Of a stretch of 64,000 bases of DNA, positions 56,864-64,000 are shown piece after piece; within the stretch, counting starts at the first letter, position 1; each line of letters begins with the position of its first letter. The notes beneath the pieces were generated by a model that saw only the letters and a program-made list of their open reading frames with translations, ran no database searches and was not told the origin of the DNA. The position numbers were made by a program, and so were the translations under genes. The DNA comes from Melioribacteraceae bacterium (GTDB lineage: Bacteria > Bacteroidota > Ignavibacteria > Ignavibacteriales > Melioribacteraceae): the NCBI GenBank assembly GCA_016927595.1, contig JAFGMI010000036.1, positions 1 through 64,000 of the forward strand. Reading direction: 5' to 3'.

Positions 56864-57854
56864 AAAATTTAATGCTGCAGTTACAGGTGTCGGAATGTTT
56901 GCACCTGAAAAGATATTGGACAATGAATATTTCGAAACAATTGTCGATACATCTCATGAATGGATAATTTCAAGAACAGGAATAAAAGAAAGAAGGCTAA
57001 TGGAGAACGGCGCCAGTAGTGATATGGGCGCTAAAGCAGTAAAAGATTTATTGAAAACATCAGGGACTAATCCCGAAGATATAGATTTAATTATTTGTGC
57101 TACCGTTACGCCCGACATGTTTTTCCCCGCAACAGCATGCCTCATAGCCCATAAAGCCGGTTTGAAAAATGCCTGGGGTTATGATCTCTCTGCAGCATGT
57201 TCGGGTTTCCTCTTCGCACTTGAAACTGGTGCGAAATTTATTGAGTCTGGTTCTTATAAAAAGGTTATAGTAGTAGGAACCGACAAAATGAGTTCTATAG
57301 TCGACTATACCGACAGGAACACGTGCATACTTTTTGGCGATGCCGCTTCGGCAGTACTTCTGGAACCAACCGAAGATTTAAATTCCGGACTTATCGATTC
57401 TAAGCTTTATGTGGATGGTAAAGGCTCGGAAGTTTTAAATATGAAAGCAGGCGGAAGTGCTTTACCTGCCTCACACGAAACTATCGATAAAAAACTACAT
57501 TATATCTATCAGGATGGTAAGGCGGTATTTAAAGTAGCCGTAAAAGGGATGGCTGATGTCGCGGTTGAGATTCTCGAGAGGAATAATCTCACAGGAGATG
57601 ATGTTGCCTGGCTAGTTCCACATCAGGCTAACTTAAGAATAATTGACGCGACTGCACAGCGGATGGGAATACCATCGGAGAGAGTTACAATTAATATTCA
57701 AAAGTACGGTAATACAACTGCCGCTACCATTCCGCTTTGTTTGACCGAGTACTACAGGGACGGAAAAATAAAGAAGGGTGATAAACTTGTACTCGCTGCA
57801 TTCGGCGGGGGATTTACCTGGGGTGCATCATACCTGGTTTGGAGTTTGGATTAA
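56856..57854 (+). CDS. fabH: 3-oxoacyl-ACP synthase III FabH
   Basis: FabH starts fatty acid synthesis by condensing acetyl-CoA or another acyl-CoA with malonyl-ACP. The 332 residues carry the catalytic triad: Cys in AACSGFLFAL, His in VPHQANLRI and Asn in YGNTTAATIPL. Substrate preference (straight or branched primer) cannot be fixed. The stop codon overlaps the fabD ATG by one base. Confidence 0.97.
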   Translation: MAKKFNAAVTGVGMFAPEKILDNEYFETIVDTSHEWIISRTGIKERRLMENGASSDMGAKAVKDLLKTSGTNPEDIDLIICATVTPDMFFPATACLIAHKAGLKNAWGYDLSAACSGFLFALETGAKFIESGSYKKVIVVGTDKMSSIVDYTDRNTCILFGDAASAVLLEPTEDLNSGLIDSKLYVDGKGSEVLNMKAGGSALPASHETIDKKLHYIYQDGKAVFKVAVKGMADVAVEILERNNLTGDDVAWLVPHQANLRIIDATAQRMGIPSERVTINIQKYGNTTAATIPLCLTEYYRDGKIKKGDKLVLAAFGGGFTWGASYLVWSLD

Positions 57855-58768
57855 TGGGCAAAACTGCATTTATCTTTCCCGGACAGGGATCACAGTATGT
57901 CGGGATGGCTAAAGAAATTTACGAGAATGAGTCTTCGGTGAGGGAACTAGTTCAGGAAGCCGAAGAGACTATTCAATTCAATTTATCAAAAGTCATGTTT
58001 AATGGTCCGGCAGAGGACTTAAAACAGACCGACATTACACAACCTGCAATATTTCTTCACAGCATAATTATCAATCAGCTAATTAAAAACTTAAAACCCG
58101 ATATGGCAGCCGGTCATTCGCTGGGGGAATACTCGGCACTTGTCTGTGCCGGAGCTATAGACTTTACTGCTGCTCTCAGGCTTGTAAGAACCAGAGGACA
58201 GGCGATGCTTCAATCCGGTATCGATCAGCCGGGAACTATGGCGGCAATAATAGGACTCGAGCCGCAAAAGGTAGAGGCGTTCTGTAATAAAGCTGCGCAC
58301 AAAGGGGTAGTTCAGTGCGCTAATTTTAATTCTCCTGGTCAGATCGTTATTTCAGGATCAATCGATGGCGTGCATGAAGCAATGCAGTTGTGTAAAAGTG
58401 GTGGAGCGAAGCTAGTAAAGGAATTGGTGGTCAGCGGCGCTTTCCATTCACCGCTAATGTCGGGAGCGAAGGAAAAACTGAAAACCAAGCTCGATGAGAC
58501 AAATATTTGTAACTGCATAATTCCTGTATACGCGAATGTAACTGCTTCGCCAGTATTTGAGTCAGATGAAATAAAAAAACTGCTCTTTGATCAGCTGTCA
58601 GCTCCTGTAAGATGGGAAGAGACAATACTGAATATGATAAACGACGGGGCGGATGAGTTTATTGAAATCGGTCCGGGAAAAGTGCTGCAGGGACTTGTGA
58701 AAAGAATTAATCCGGATGTTAATATCTCCGGTATTGACTCATATACTGATTTAACAAACTTAAGATAG
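57854..58768 (+). CDS. fabD: Malonyl-CoA:ACP transacylase FabD
   Basis: Start at ATG 57854, sharing its A with the fabH TAA (MGKTAFIFPGQGSQYVGMA). The enzyme loads malonate on ACP. GHSLGEYSALVCAGA holds the nucleophile Ser, GAFHSPLM the catalytic His. Length ~304 residues is typical. Two bases before a Cys-rich protein gene. Confidence 0.97.
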   Translation: MGKTAFIFPGQGSQYVGMAKEIYENESSVRELVQEAEETIQFNLSKVMFNGPAEDLKQTDITQPAIFLHSIIINQLIKNLKPDMAAGHSLGEYSALVCAGAIDFTAALRLVRTRGQAMLQSGIDQPGTMAAIIGLEPQKVEAFCNKAAHKGVVQCANFNSPGQIVISGSIDGVHEAMQLCKSGGAKLVKELVVSGAFHSPLMSGAKEKLKTKLDETNICNCIIPVYANVTASPVFESDEIKKLLFDQLSAPVRWEETILNMINDGADEFIEIGPGKVLQGLVKRINPDVNISGIDSYTDLTNLR

Positions 58769-58770
58769 TT

Positions 58771-59382
58771 ATGTCAGAAAAATTTGAAAAAAAAATAAAC
58801 GGTTATTTTATTGATCCTCTTATTTTCACGCATAAGTTTGTGAAATCTTGTGATGTTTGCGTTTGTTCCGGCGAGTGCTGTTATTATGGTGTATATACCG
58901 ATAAGAAGGAATATGAACAAATAATGGCGATTAAAGAACGCATAAAATCTTCTATGGATGATTCTCAGACGACAGATGATTCGAAATGGTTCGAAGAACC
59001 TGAAGAAGATGAAGATTTTGAATCGGGAATTGCTGTCGGAACAGAATTGTATAACGGGAAATGTGTATTTCTGGACAGGCAGGGCTATTGTACGCTTCAG
59101 AAAGTGGCGATGGAAGATGATGAATTCAAGTGGAAATATAAACCTCTATATTGTATATTATTCCCGCTAATTATTTGGGATGGTGCTATTACCGTGGATG
59201 ATGAGCATCTTGCCAGGCTTCATTACTGCAGCAAAATCGATAATCAGAACTCAACCATTTACGATTGTTGTCAGGAAGAACTGGAATATCTGCTTGGCAA
59301 AAACGGTATGATCGAACTGAATGAGTATAGAGAACAGTATTTTAATAAAGAAAATCTGAGGAAAGGTAAAAGTGGTAACTAA
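58771..59382 (+). CDS. Cys-rich protein, DUF3109-like, in the fatty acid cluster
   Basis: The 203-residue protein has 11 Cys: CDVCVCSGECC near residue 30, GKCVFLDRQGYC near 92-101, then LYCILFP, HYCSK and YDCCQEE. The spacing resembles DUF3109/YkgJ-type putative metal-binding domains, which may chelate zinc or iron. An acidic insert (EEPEEDEDFESG) lies at about 70-84. Function unknown. Its position between fabD and fabG, with 2-base and 11-base overlaps, suggests cotranscription with fatty acid synthesis. Confidence 0.75.
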   Translation: MSEKFEKKINGYFIDPLIFTHKFVKSCDVCVCSGECCYYGVYTDKKEYEQIMAIKERIKSSMDDSQTTDDSKWFEEPEEDEDFESGIAVGTELYNGKCVFLDRQGYCTLQKVAMEDDEFKWKYKPLYCILFPLIIWDGAITVDDEHLARLHYCSKIDNQNSTIYDCCQEELEYLLGKNGMIELNEYREQYFNKENLRKGKSGN

Positions 59383-60130
59383 GAATAAAAGAGCGATCGT
59401 TACCGGCGGCACCAGAGGCATAGGAAAAGCTATAGTTAAAGAATTAGCAGCACGCAGCTGCTGTGGCGTTCTTTTCTCCGATGTTGCGTTTATTTATAAC
59501 AGTTGTGATGAGTGCGCAGAGGAGATACAACGTGAAATAGGCGGTGGGACTGAAGTATTTGGATTTAAAGCCGACGCATCATCATTTGAAGAGGCTCAGG
59601 CAACTATTGATGCAGCTATTGAAAAACTTGGCGGCGTTGATATTCTGATTAATAATGCGGGAATTACAAGGGACAATCTGCTGCTTAGAATGGATGAGAA
59701 GGATTTTGATACGGTTATTAATGTCAACCTTAAAAGTGTATTTAATTATACCAAAGCCGTCATGAAACATATGATTCAGCAGAGATACGGAAGAATTGTA
59801 AATATTGCCTCTGTTGTTGGATTAATCGGCAACGCCGGACAGTCTAACTACGCTGCGTCTAAAGCCGGGGTTATAGGCTTTACTAAATCAGTTGCACGTG
59901 AACTGGCTTCAAGAGGTATTACCGTTAATGCAGTTGCACCGGGTTTTATTGAAACCGAAATGACTGCTAAATTGAATGAAAAACAACGGGAGGCACTTCA
60001 GGCTCAGATACCGATGAAAAGGCTGGGGAAACCCGAAGATGTTGCGAAGGTTGTCGGTTTCCTCTGCAGCGATGAAGCTGAATATATAACCGGACAGGTT
60101 ATTGCAGTCGACGGCGGTATGGTAATGTAA
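59372..60130 (+). CDS. fabG: 3-oxoacyl-ACP reductase FabG
   Basis: The 252-residue SDR enzyme reduces beta-ketoacyl-ACP with NADPH. TGGTRGIGKAI is the cofactor-binding loop, NNAGITRDNLL and VNIASVVG hold the catalytic Ser and YAASKAG the Tyr/Lys pair. GTG at 59372 is preceded by GAGGAAAGG and begins 11 bases before the stop of the preceding gene. Residues ~28-55 contain a slightly longer, Cys-bearing stretch (ARSCCGVLFSDVAF) than usual FabG, which may alter cofactor preference. Confidence 0.96.
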   Translation: MVTKNKRAIVTGGTRGIGKAIVKELAARSCCGVLFSDVAFIYNSCDECAEEIQREIGGGTEVFGFKADASSFEEAQATIDAAIEKLGGVDILINNAGITRDNLLLRMDEKDFDTVINVNLKSVFNYTKAVMKHMIQQRYGRIVNIASVVGLIGNAGQSNYAASKAGVIGFTKSVARELASRGITVNAVAPGFIETEMTAKLNEKQREALQAQIPMKRLGKPEDVAKVVGFLCSDEAEYITGQVIAVDGGMVM

Positions 60131-60178
60131 GTTTAGTGAACCAATAAAATTAACTCATAATCAATTTAGGAGAATAAA

Positions 60179-60415
60179 ATGGACGTTGAAGCAAAAGTAA
60201 AAGAAATTATTATGGACAAATTGGGTGTTGAAGAATCACAAATTACACCCGAAGCTTCTTTTACTAACGATCTTGGTGCTGATTCTTTGGATATAGTTGA
60301 ATTAGTGATGGGCTTCGAATCAGAGTTCGATTTATCAATCCCTGATGAAGATGCTGAAAAAATCTCAACCGTTGGCGACGCTGTCAAGTACTTAGGTGAG
60401 AAATTACAGGGATAA
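60179..60415 (+). CDS. acpP: Acyl carrier protein
   Basis: A 78-residue acidic protein, [19 protein letters not shown] at the start. Ser38 in [13 protein letters not shown] carries 4'-phosphopantetheine. AGGAG precedes the ATG. It lies between fabG and fabF as in most bacteria. Confidence 0.98.
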   Translation: MDVEAKVKEIIMDKLGVEESQITPEASFTNDLGADSLDIVELVMGFESEFDLSIPDEDAEKISTVGDAVKYLGEKLQG

Positions 60416-60430
60416 AAATATAGTTCAGAT

Positions 60431-60464
60431 TTCGGGATTGTTCCCATGAATGAACAATCCCGGA
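60431..60464 (+). other. Hairpin in the acpP-fabF gap
   Basis: Thirteen pairs, including one T-G (60431-60443 with 60452-60464), enclose an 8-base loop; the core is CGGGATTGTTC/GAACAATCCCG. No T run follows on the plus strand. It begins 15 bases after the acpP stop codon. Such a structure can protect the acpP message from 3' degradation or cut transcription toward fabF, which would help make ACP much more abundant than FabF. Confidence 0.7.
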
Positions 60465-60564
60465 CCAATATGAGCCTAAGATAATAGTCTTATTATTTAA
60501 TTTATTGCGGCTCATTTTTTGTTTTTACATAATTTTCTCCGTCAACTATTAACAGGAAGAATGC

Positions 60565-61809
60565 ATGTCGAAGAGACGAGTTGTAGTAACTGGCTTGGGA
60601 GCTTTAACCCCCATCGGAAATACTGTTGAAGAATACTGGGACGGGTTGGTAAAAGGGAAAAACGGTGCTGGACTTATAACTAAATTTGATGCTTCCAATT
60701 TTGCAACCAAGTTCGCATTTGAAGTAAAGAACTTCAATATCGAAGATCACATCGATAAGAAGGAAGCCAAAAGGATGGACCCGTATACACAGTACTCTAT
60801 CTATACCTCAATAATGGCTATGAAGGATTCCGGAATCGATCTTGAAAAAGTAGACAGGGACAGATTCGGCGTGATTTATGGAAGCGGTATAGGCGGCATG
60901 CAGACATTTGAAACTCAGACTAAAAATTACCTGGAAGGCGGTCCGAGAAAAATAAGCCCGTTTTTCGTCCCGATGATGATATCCGATATTGCAGCAGGTC
61001 AAATCTCAATACAATTCGGATTGAAGGGACCTAATTATGCTACAACTTCGGCATGTGCGACTTCAACTCATGCCATTGCGGATGCATTTATTCATATACA
61101 AAGAGGTTCTGCCGACTTAATGATCTGCGGCGGTTCTGAAGCAGCTATCACTCCGATGGCAATTGGAGGTTTTAATGCTGCCAGAGCTATCTCTACCTGG
61201 AACGACCGCTACATGGAAGCTTCACGCCCGTTTGACAAAGACAGGAATGGATTTGTTATGGGCGAGGGATCGGGTACATTAATTCTTGAAGAGTATGAAC
61301 ATGCCGTTAAAAGAGAAGCCAGAATCTATGCCGAAATTATCGGTGTGGGATTAACAGGCGATGCATATCATATAACTGCTCCCGCTCCCGAAGGAGAAGG
61401 CGCGCAAAGGTCAATGCGCGAAGCGCTTAGGGACGCCGGTGTTGAGCCGGGTGTTATTGATTATATAAATGCCCACGGTACATCGACCGAGTTGAACGAT
61501 AGAAATGAAACTATTGCAATTAAAAAAGTCTTCGGCAATCATGCTTATGAAATTGCGGTCAGTTCAACCAAATCAATGACGGGACATCTGCTTGGCGCTG
61601 CCGGTGCTGTAGAATCGATAGCTACCATTCTTGCGATGAATTACAGTATTATCCCGCCTACTATAAATCTTGACGAACCTGAAGAAGGACTGGATCTGAA
61701 TTTTACTCCGAAGGTGGCGGCTGAAAAAGAAATCGAATATGCACTCAGCAATACTTTCGGTTTCGGGGGTCATAACTCAACTTTACTATTCAAAAAGTTT
61801 GCAGGTTAA
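60565..61809 (+). CDS. fabF: 3-oxoacyl-ACP synthase II FabF
   Basis: FabF extends acyl-ACP by condensation with malonyl-ACP. The 414 residues include the catalytic Cys in [11 protein letters not shown], His in [14 protein letters not shown] and [17 protein letters not shown]-terminus [16 protein letters not shown] is canonical. Two bases before rnc. Confidence 0.98.
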   Translation: MSKRRVVVTGLGALTPIGNTVEEYWDGLVKGKNGAGLITKFDASNFATKFAFEVKNFNIEDHIDKKEAKRMDPYTQYSIYTSIMAMKDSGIDLEKVDRDRFGVIYGSGIGGMQTFETQTKNYLEGGPRKISPFFVPMMISDIAAGQISIQFGLKGPNYATTSACATSTHAIADAFIHIQRGSADLMICGGSEAAITPMAIGGFNAARAISTWNDRYMEASRPFDKDRNGFVMGEGSGTLILEEYEHAVKREARIYAEIIGVGLTGDAYHITAPAPEGEGAQRSMREALRDAGVEPGVIDYINAHGTSTELNDRNETIAIKKVFGNHAYEIAVSSTKSMTGHLLGAAGAVESIATILAMNYSIIPPTINLDEPEEGLDLNFTPKVAAEKEIEYALSNTFGFGGHNSTLLFKKFAG

Positions 61810-61811
61810 AA

Positions 61812-62573
61812 TTGTTCCGTAAAATCATTCGGTGGTTAAAAAAACCGTTTCGGAAAATTTCCACGGATGATATCAATTCACACGAAGCAGCCAGACTATC
61901 TCTCCTGGAAGAGAAAGTAGGTTTTAACTTCGGCAGAACAGAACTATATCGTAAAGCACTTACTCACCGTTCTTTTTTGGAAATCAATCCTGATCTTGAA
62001 AAATCGAATGAACGACTCGAATTTCTCGGGGATGCAGTACTCGGATTGGTTGCGGCAGAAACTCTGTTTCTAAAATATCCTTCTAAGAATGAAGGTTACC
62101 TTACTAAATACAGATCCCAGCTTGTTGATAAAGAATCTTTGTATAAATCCGCCCAGAGATTAAATCTGATTGATTTCGTGCTTTATGATAAAAGATATGT
62201 TAAAGGCTCGGAAGAGGGTAAAAAGACAATTGTTGCTGACTGCCTTGAAGCACTGATAGGCGCCATTTACCTGGATGTCGGTCTGCATTCAGCTACGGAG
62301 TTCGTCCATAAATGGATTATTGATCCTAACCTTAAATCTGGCGATCTGCGGGTTGATAAGAATTTTAAAGGTCAGCTTTTAGAATATACTCATTCACAAA
62401 AACTTGAATCTCCTAAATATAAGGTTGTAAGCGAAAACGGTCCCGATCACGATAAAAACTTTCAAATAGAAGTCTTAATAGGGGATCAGAGTTTCGGACT
62501 GGGAGAGGGGAAAAATAAAAAATCTGCCGAGCAGGAAGCTGCACGAATCGCACTTGAAAAAATTAACTCCTGA
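61812..62573 (+). CDS. rnc: Ribonuclease III
   Basis: The 253-residue endonuclease processes rRNA and double-stranded RNA. The RNase III domain signature is NERLEFLGDAVLGL (acidic catalytic site) with later DCLEALIGAIYLD, and the C-terminal dsRBD begins near residue 180 (FKGQLLEYTHSQKLESPKYKV in parts). The start is TTG at 61812, preceded by AGGTTAAA. The N-terminal ~20 residues are basic. Order acpP-fabF-rnc is common in bacteria. Confidence 0.97.
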   Translation: MFRKIIRWLKKPFRKISTDDINSHEAARLSLLEEKVGFNFGRTELYRKALTHRSFLEINPDLEKSNERLEFLGDAVLGLVAAETLFLKYPSKNEGYLTKYRSQLVDKESLYKSAQRLNLIDFVLYDKRYVKGSEEGKKTIVADCLEALIGAIYLDVGLHSATEFVHKWIIDPNLKSGDLRVDKNFKGQLLEYTHSQKLESPKYKVVSENGPDHDKNFQIEVLIGDQSFGLGEGKNKKSAEQEAARIALEKINS

Positions 62574-62698
62574 TTGCAGTTTATGCGTCAATTACACCAC
62601 GCCTATCAAAAGTATTTCGAACTTATTAATTATATTTCGATATGTAATCGATTCAATTAATTAAAACATATTTCTGTAATTAAAAGAGTGATTTAAAT

Positions 62699-64000
62699 AT
62701 GTTGAAACTACAATTTACAGACCGGTTTGCTGTAAGACACATTGGACCTTCGGAAAATGAATTAAATAAAATGCTGCAGGTAATCGGTGTTAAAAAAACT
62801 GAGGAATTAATAGAAAAAACAATTCCTTCATCAATTTTACTTGAAAACGATCTTAATCTGGGTGAAGCATTAACGGAATTTGAATATTTAAATGATATCC
62901 GTAGACTGGCTTCAGGGAACAAATTATTTAACTGTTTTATCGGAATGGGTTATTACCCCACAATTACTCCTCCAGTAATTCAAAGAAATATTCTGGAGAA
63001 TCCGGGATGGTATACTCAATATACTCCGTATCAGGCAGAGATTTCTCAGGGCAGACTGGAAGCGCTTCTGAATTTTCAAACTATGGTAATCGATCTTACC
63101 GGGCTGCCGCTAGCAAATGCTTCTCTCCTTGATGAGGGTACTGCCGCTGCCGAAGCAATGGTGATGGCTTATAATATGCGGAAGGGGAACAGGAAAAATG
63201 CTGATACTTTTCTCGTTGACAGCAGCATTTACCCGCAGACGATAGACGTGCTGAAAACAAGAGCTTTTCCGCTCAATATTAAATTGGATGTGTCCGATTT
63301 TAGCAAATGGGAGCTGGATGATAATGTATTCGGTTTGATCGTTCAATATCCGAATAATTCCGGTGCAGTTATTGACTATAGTAGTGTTTTCAGCAGGGCG
63401 GCAGAAGCCGGTATTTTTAACGTTGCAGCTGCTGATTTACTCAGCCTTACACTCTTAAAACCTCCCGGTGAAATGGGGGCGGATGCCGTTGTCGGTTCCA
63501 CTCAGCGGTTCGGTGTACCTATGGGTTTTGGCGGTCCGCACGCTGCGTATTTTTCGACCAAAGAAGAATTTAAAAGATTTATCCCCGGAAGAATCATTGG
63601 TGTATCGGTTGATTCGAATAACCGTCCTGCGCTCAGAATGGCTCTTCAGACCAGGGAGCAGCATATCAAACGAGAAAAAGCAACGAGTAATATCTGTACC
63701 GCACAGGTGCTGCTCGCAATAATGGCAGGAATGTATGCAGTCTATCACGGTGCTGCAGGATTGAAAAAAATTGCTGAAAGAATTCATCTTCTGGCGAAGC
63801 TGACTGATCTCGCGCTTCGCAGATCAGGTATAAAGCAAAACAATTCTGTTTTTTTTGATACGCTTGAAATTCAATTGAATGATAATAAAGCTCAGCAGAA
63901 TGTTAAAAATATTGCCGAGAAAAGTGAGGTGAACTTCAGGTATTATGACAGGAATAAAGTAGGGATTTCAATGGGTGAGTCCCATACTGTTGATGATGTA
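62699..64000 (+). CDS. gcvP: Glycine dehydrogenase (decarboxylating), N-terminal part, runs off the window
   Basis: ATG at 62699; the frame is open to base 64000 (434 codons). The P protein of the glycine cleavage system decarboxylates glycine with PLP and passes the aminomethyl group to the H protein lipoate. RHIGPSENE at the N-terminus, GMGYYPTITPPVI, NPGWYTQYTPYQAEI, GLPLANASLLDE, GADAVVGSTQRFGVPMGFGG (in parts) and TREQHIKREKATSNICTAQ are P-protein motifs. The latter suggests a long, single-chain P protein rather than the split type, but the PLP-lysine lies outside the window, so this cannot be checked. Confidence 0.95.
   Translation, partial: MLKLQFTDRFAVRHIGPSENELNKMLQVIGVKKTEELIEKTIPSSILLENDLNLGEALTEFEYLNDIRRLASGNKLFNCFIGMGYYPTITPPVIQRNILENPGWYTQYTPYQAEISQGRLEALLNFQTMVIDLTGLPLANASLLDEGTAAAEAMVMAYNMRKGNRKNADTFLVDSSIYPQTIDVLKTRAFPLNIKLDVSDFSKWELDDNVFGLIVQYPNNSGAVIDYSSVFSRAAEAGIFNVAAADLLSLTLLKPPGEMGADAVVGSTQRFGVPMGFGGPHAAYFSTKEEFKRFIPGRIIGVSVDSNNRPALRMALQTREQHIKREKATSNICTAQVLLAIMAGMYAVYHGAAGLKKIAERIHLLAKLTDLALRRSGIKQNNSVFFDTLEIQLNDNKAQQNVKNIAEKSEVNFRYYDRNKVGISMGESHTVDDV

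Noticed and set aside
63468-63722. Plus-strand 84-codon frame near the right end
   Set aside because: It is in another frame inside gcvP, whose reading frame is open from 62699 to the end of the window.

Overview
The window looks like a chromosome segment of a Bacteroidota/Chlorobiota-group bacterium, most likely of the class Ignavibacteria. The evidence is a C-terminal type IX secretion sorting domain of the NYPNPFNPSTNI type, a TonB-dependent receptor with an N-terminal carboxypeptidase-regulatory-like domain, promoter-like TAnnTTTG elements, moderate-to-low GC with ATA/AAA-rich codons, and frequent TTG/GTG starts. This taxonomic call is an inference; no 16S gene is present. Gene density is very high, many neighbours overlap by 1-23 bases, no intergenic gap exceeds 300 bases, and I see no insertion sequence, prophage, CRISPR array or other clear mobile element.

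Layout. 1-6 kb: the 3' part of a secreted T9SS cargo gene, then on the minus strand a DPP-IV-like peptidase, clpP and tig (ATGA overlap) and tRNA-Leu(UAG). 6-13 kb: a transmembrane Ser/Thr kinase with an extracytoplasmic YCF48-like propeller, murA, a polytopic membrane protein with an HExxH peptidase-MA-like domain, and a CCA-adding-type nucleotidyltransferase. 13-22 kb: a MacAB-TolC-type system (TolC, adaptor, one ATPase) followed by four consecutive MacB-type permease genes, three of them close paralogues. 22-30 kb: a very large outer-membrane/surface protein, a NUDIX hydrolase, a PfkB kinase with mtnA, recO and an HtrA/DegP protease closed by a strong terminator. 30-38 kb: aroC, a metallo-beta-lactamase-fold hydrolase, an ABC permease with a degenerate ATPase, an acyl-CoA carboxylase carboxyltransferase, and a lytic transglycosylase carrying eight LysM repeats.

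38.4-43.1 kb is the most interesting unit. A TPP riboswitch with a readable terminator/antiterminator switch precedes a TonB-dependent receptor, a thiamine pyrophosphokinase and a sodium:solute symporter (SSS) family protein. Together they read as a complete thiamine uptake and activation route: outer-membrane import, inner-membrane import, pyrophosphorylation and feedback by TPP. The SSS protein is the candidate inner-membrane thiamine transporter, in the place where many Bacteroidota have PnuT.

43-55 kb is mostly minus strand: pyruvoyl-dependent arginine decarboxylase, tyrS, smpB; then (after a plus-strand SLC45/GPH-like transporter) an ECF-like sigma factor with a FecR-like membrane protein, a short membrane-anchored protein and a STAS protein; then a catabolic acyl-CoA set (carboxylase carboxyltransferase, acyl-CoA dehydrogenase, MeaB GTPase), nadD and a PrsW-like membrane protease. 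55-62.6 kb is the classical fatty-acid/phospholipid cluster: DUF177 protein, rpmF, plsX, fabH, fabD, a Cys-rich protein, fabG, acpP, fabF, rnc. The window ends inside gcvP.
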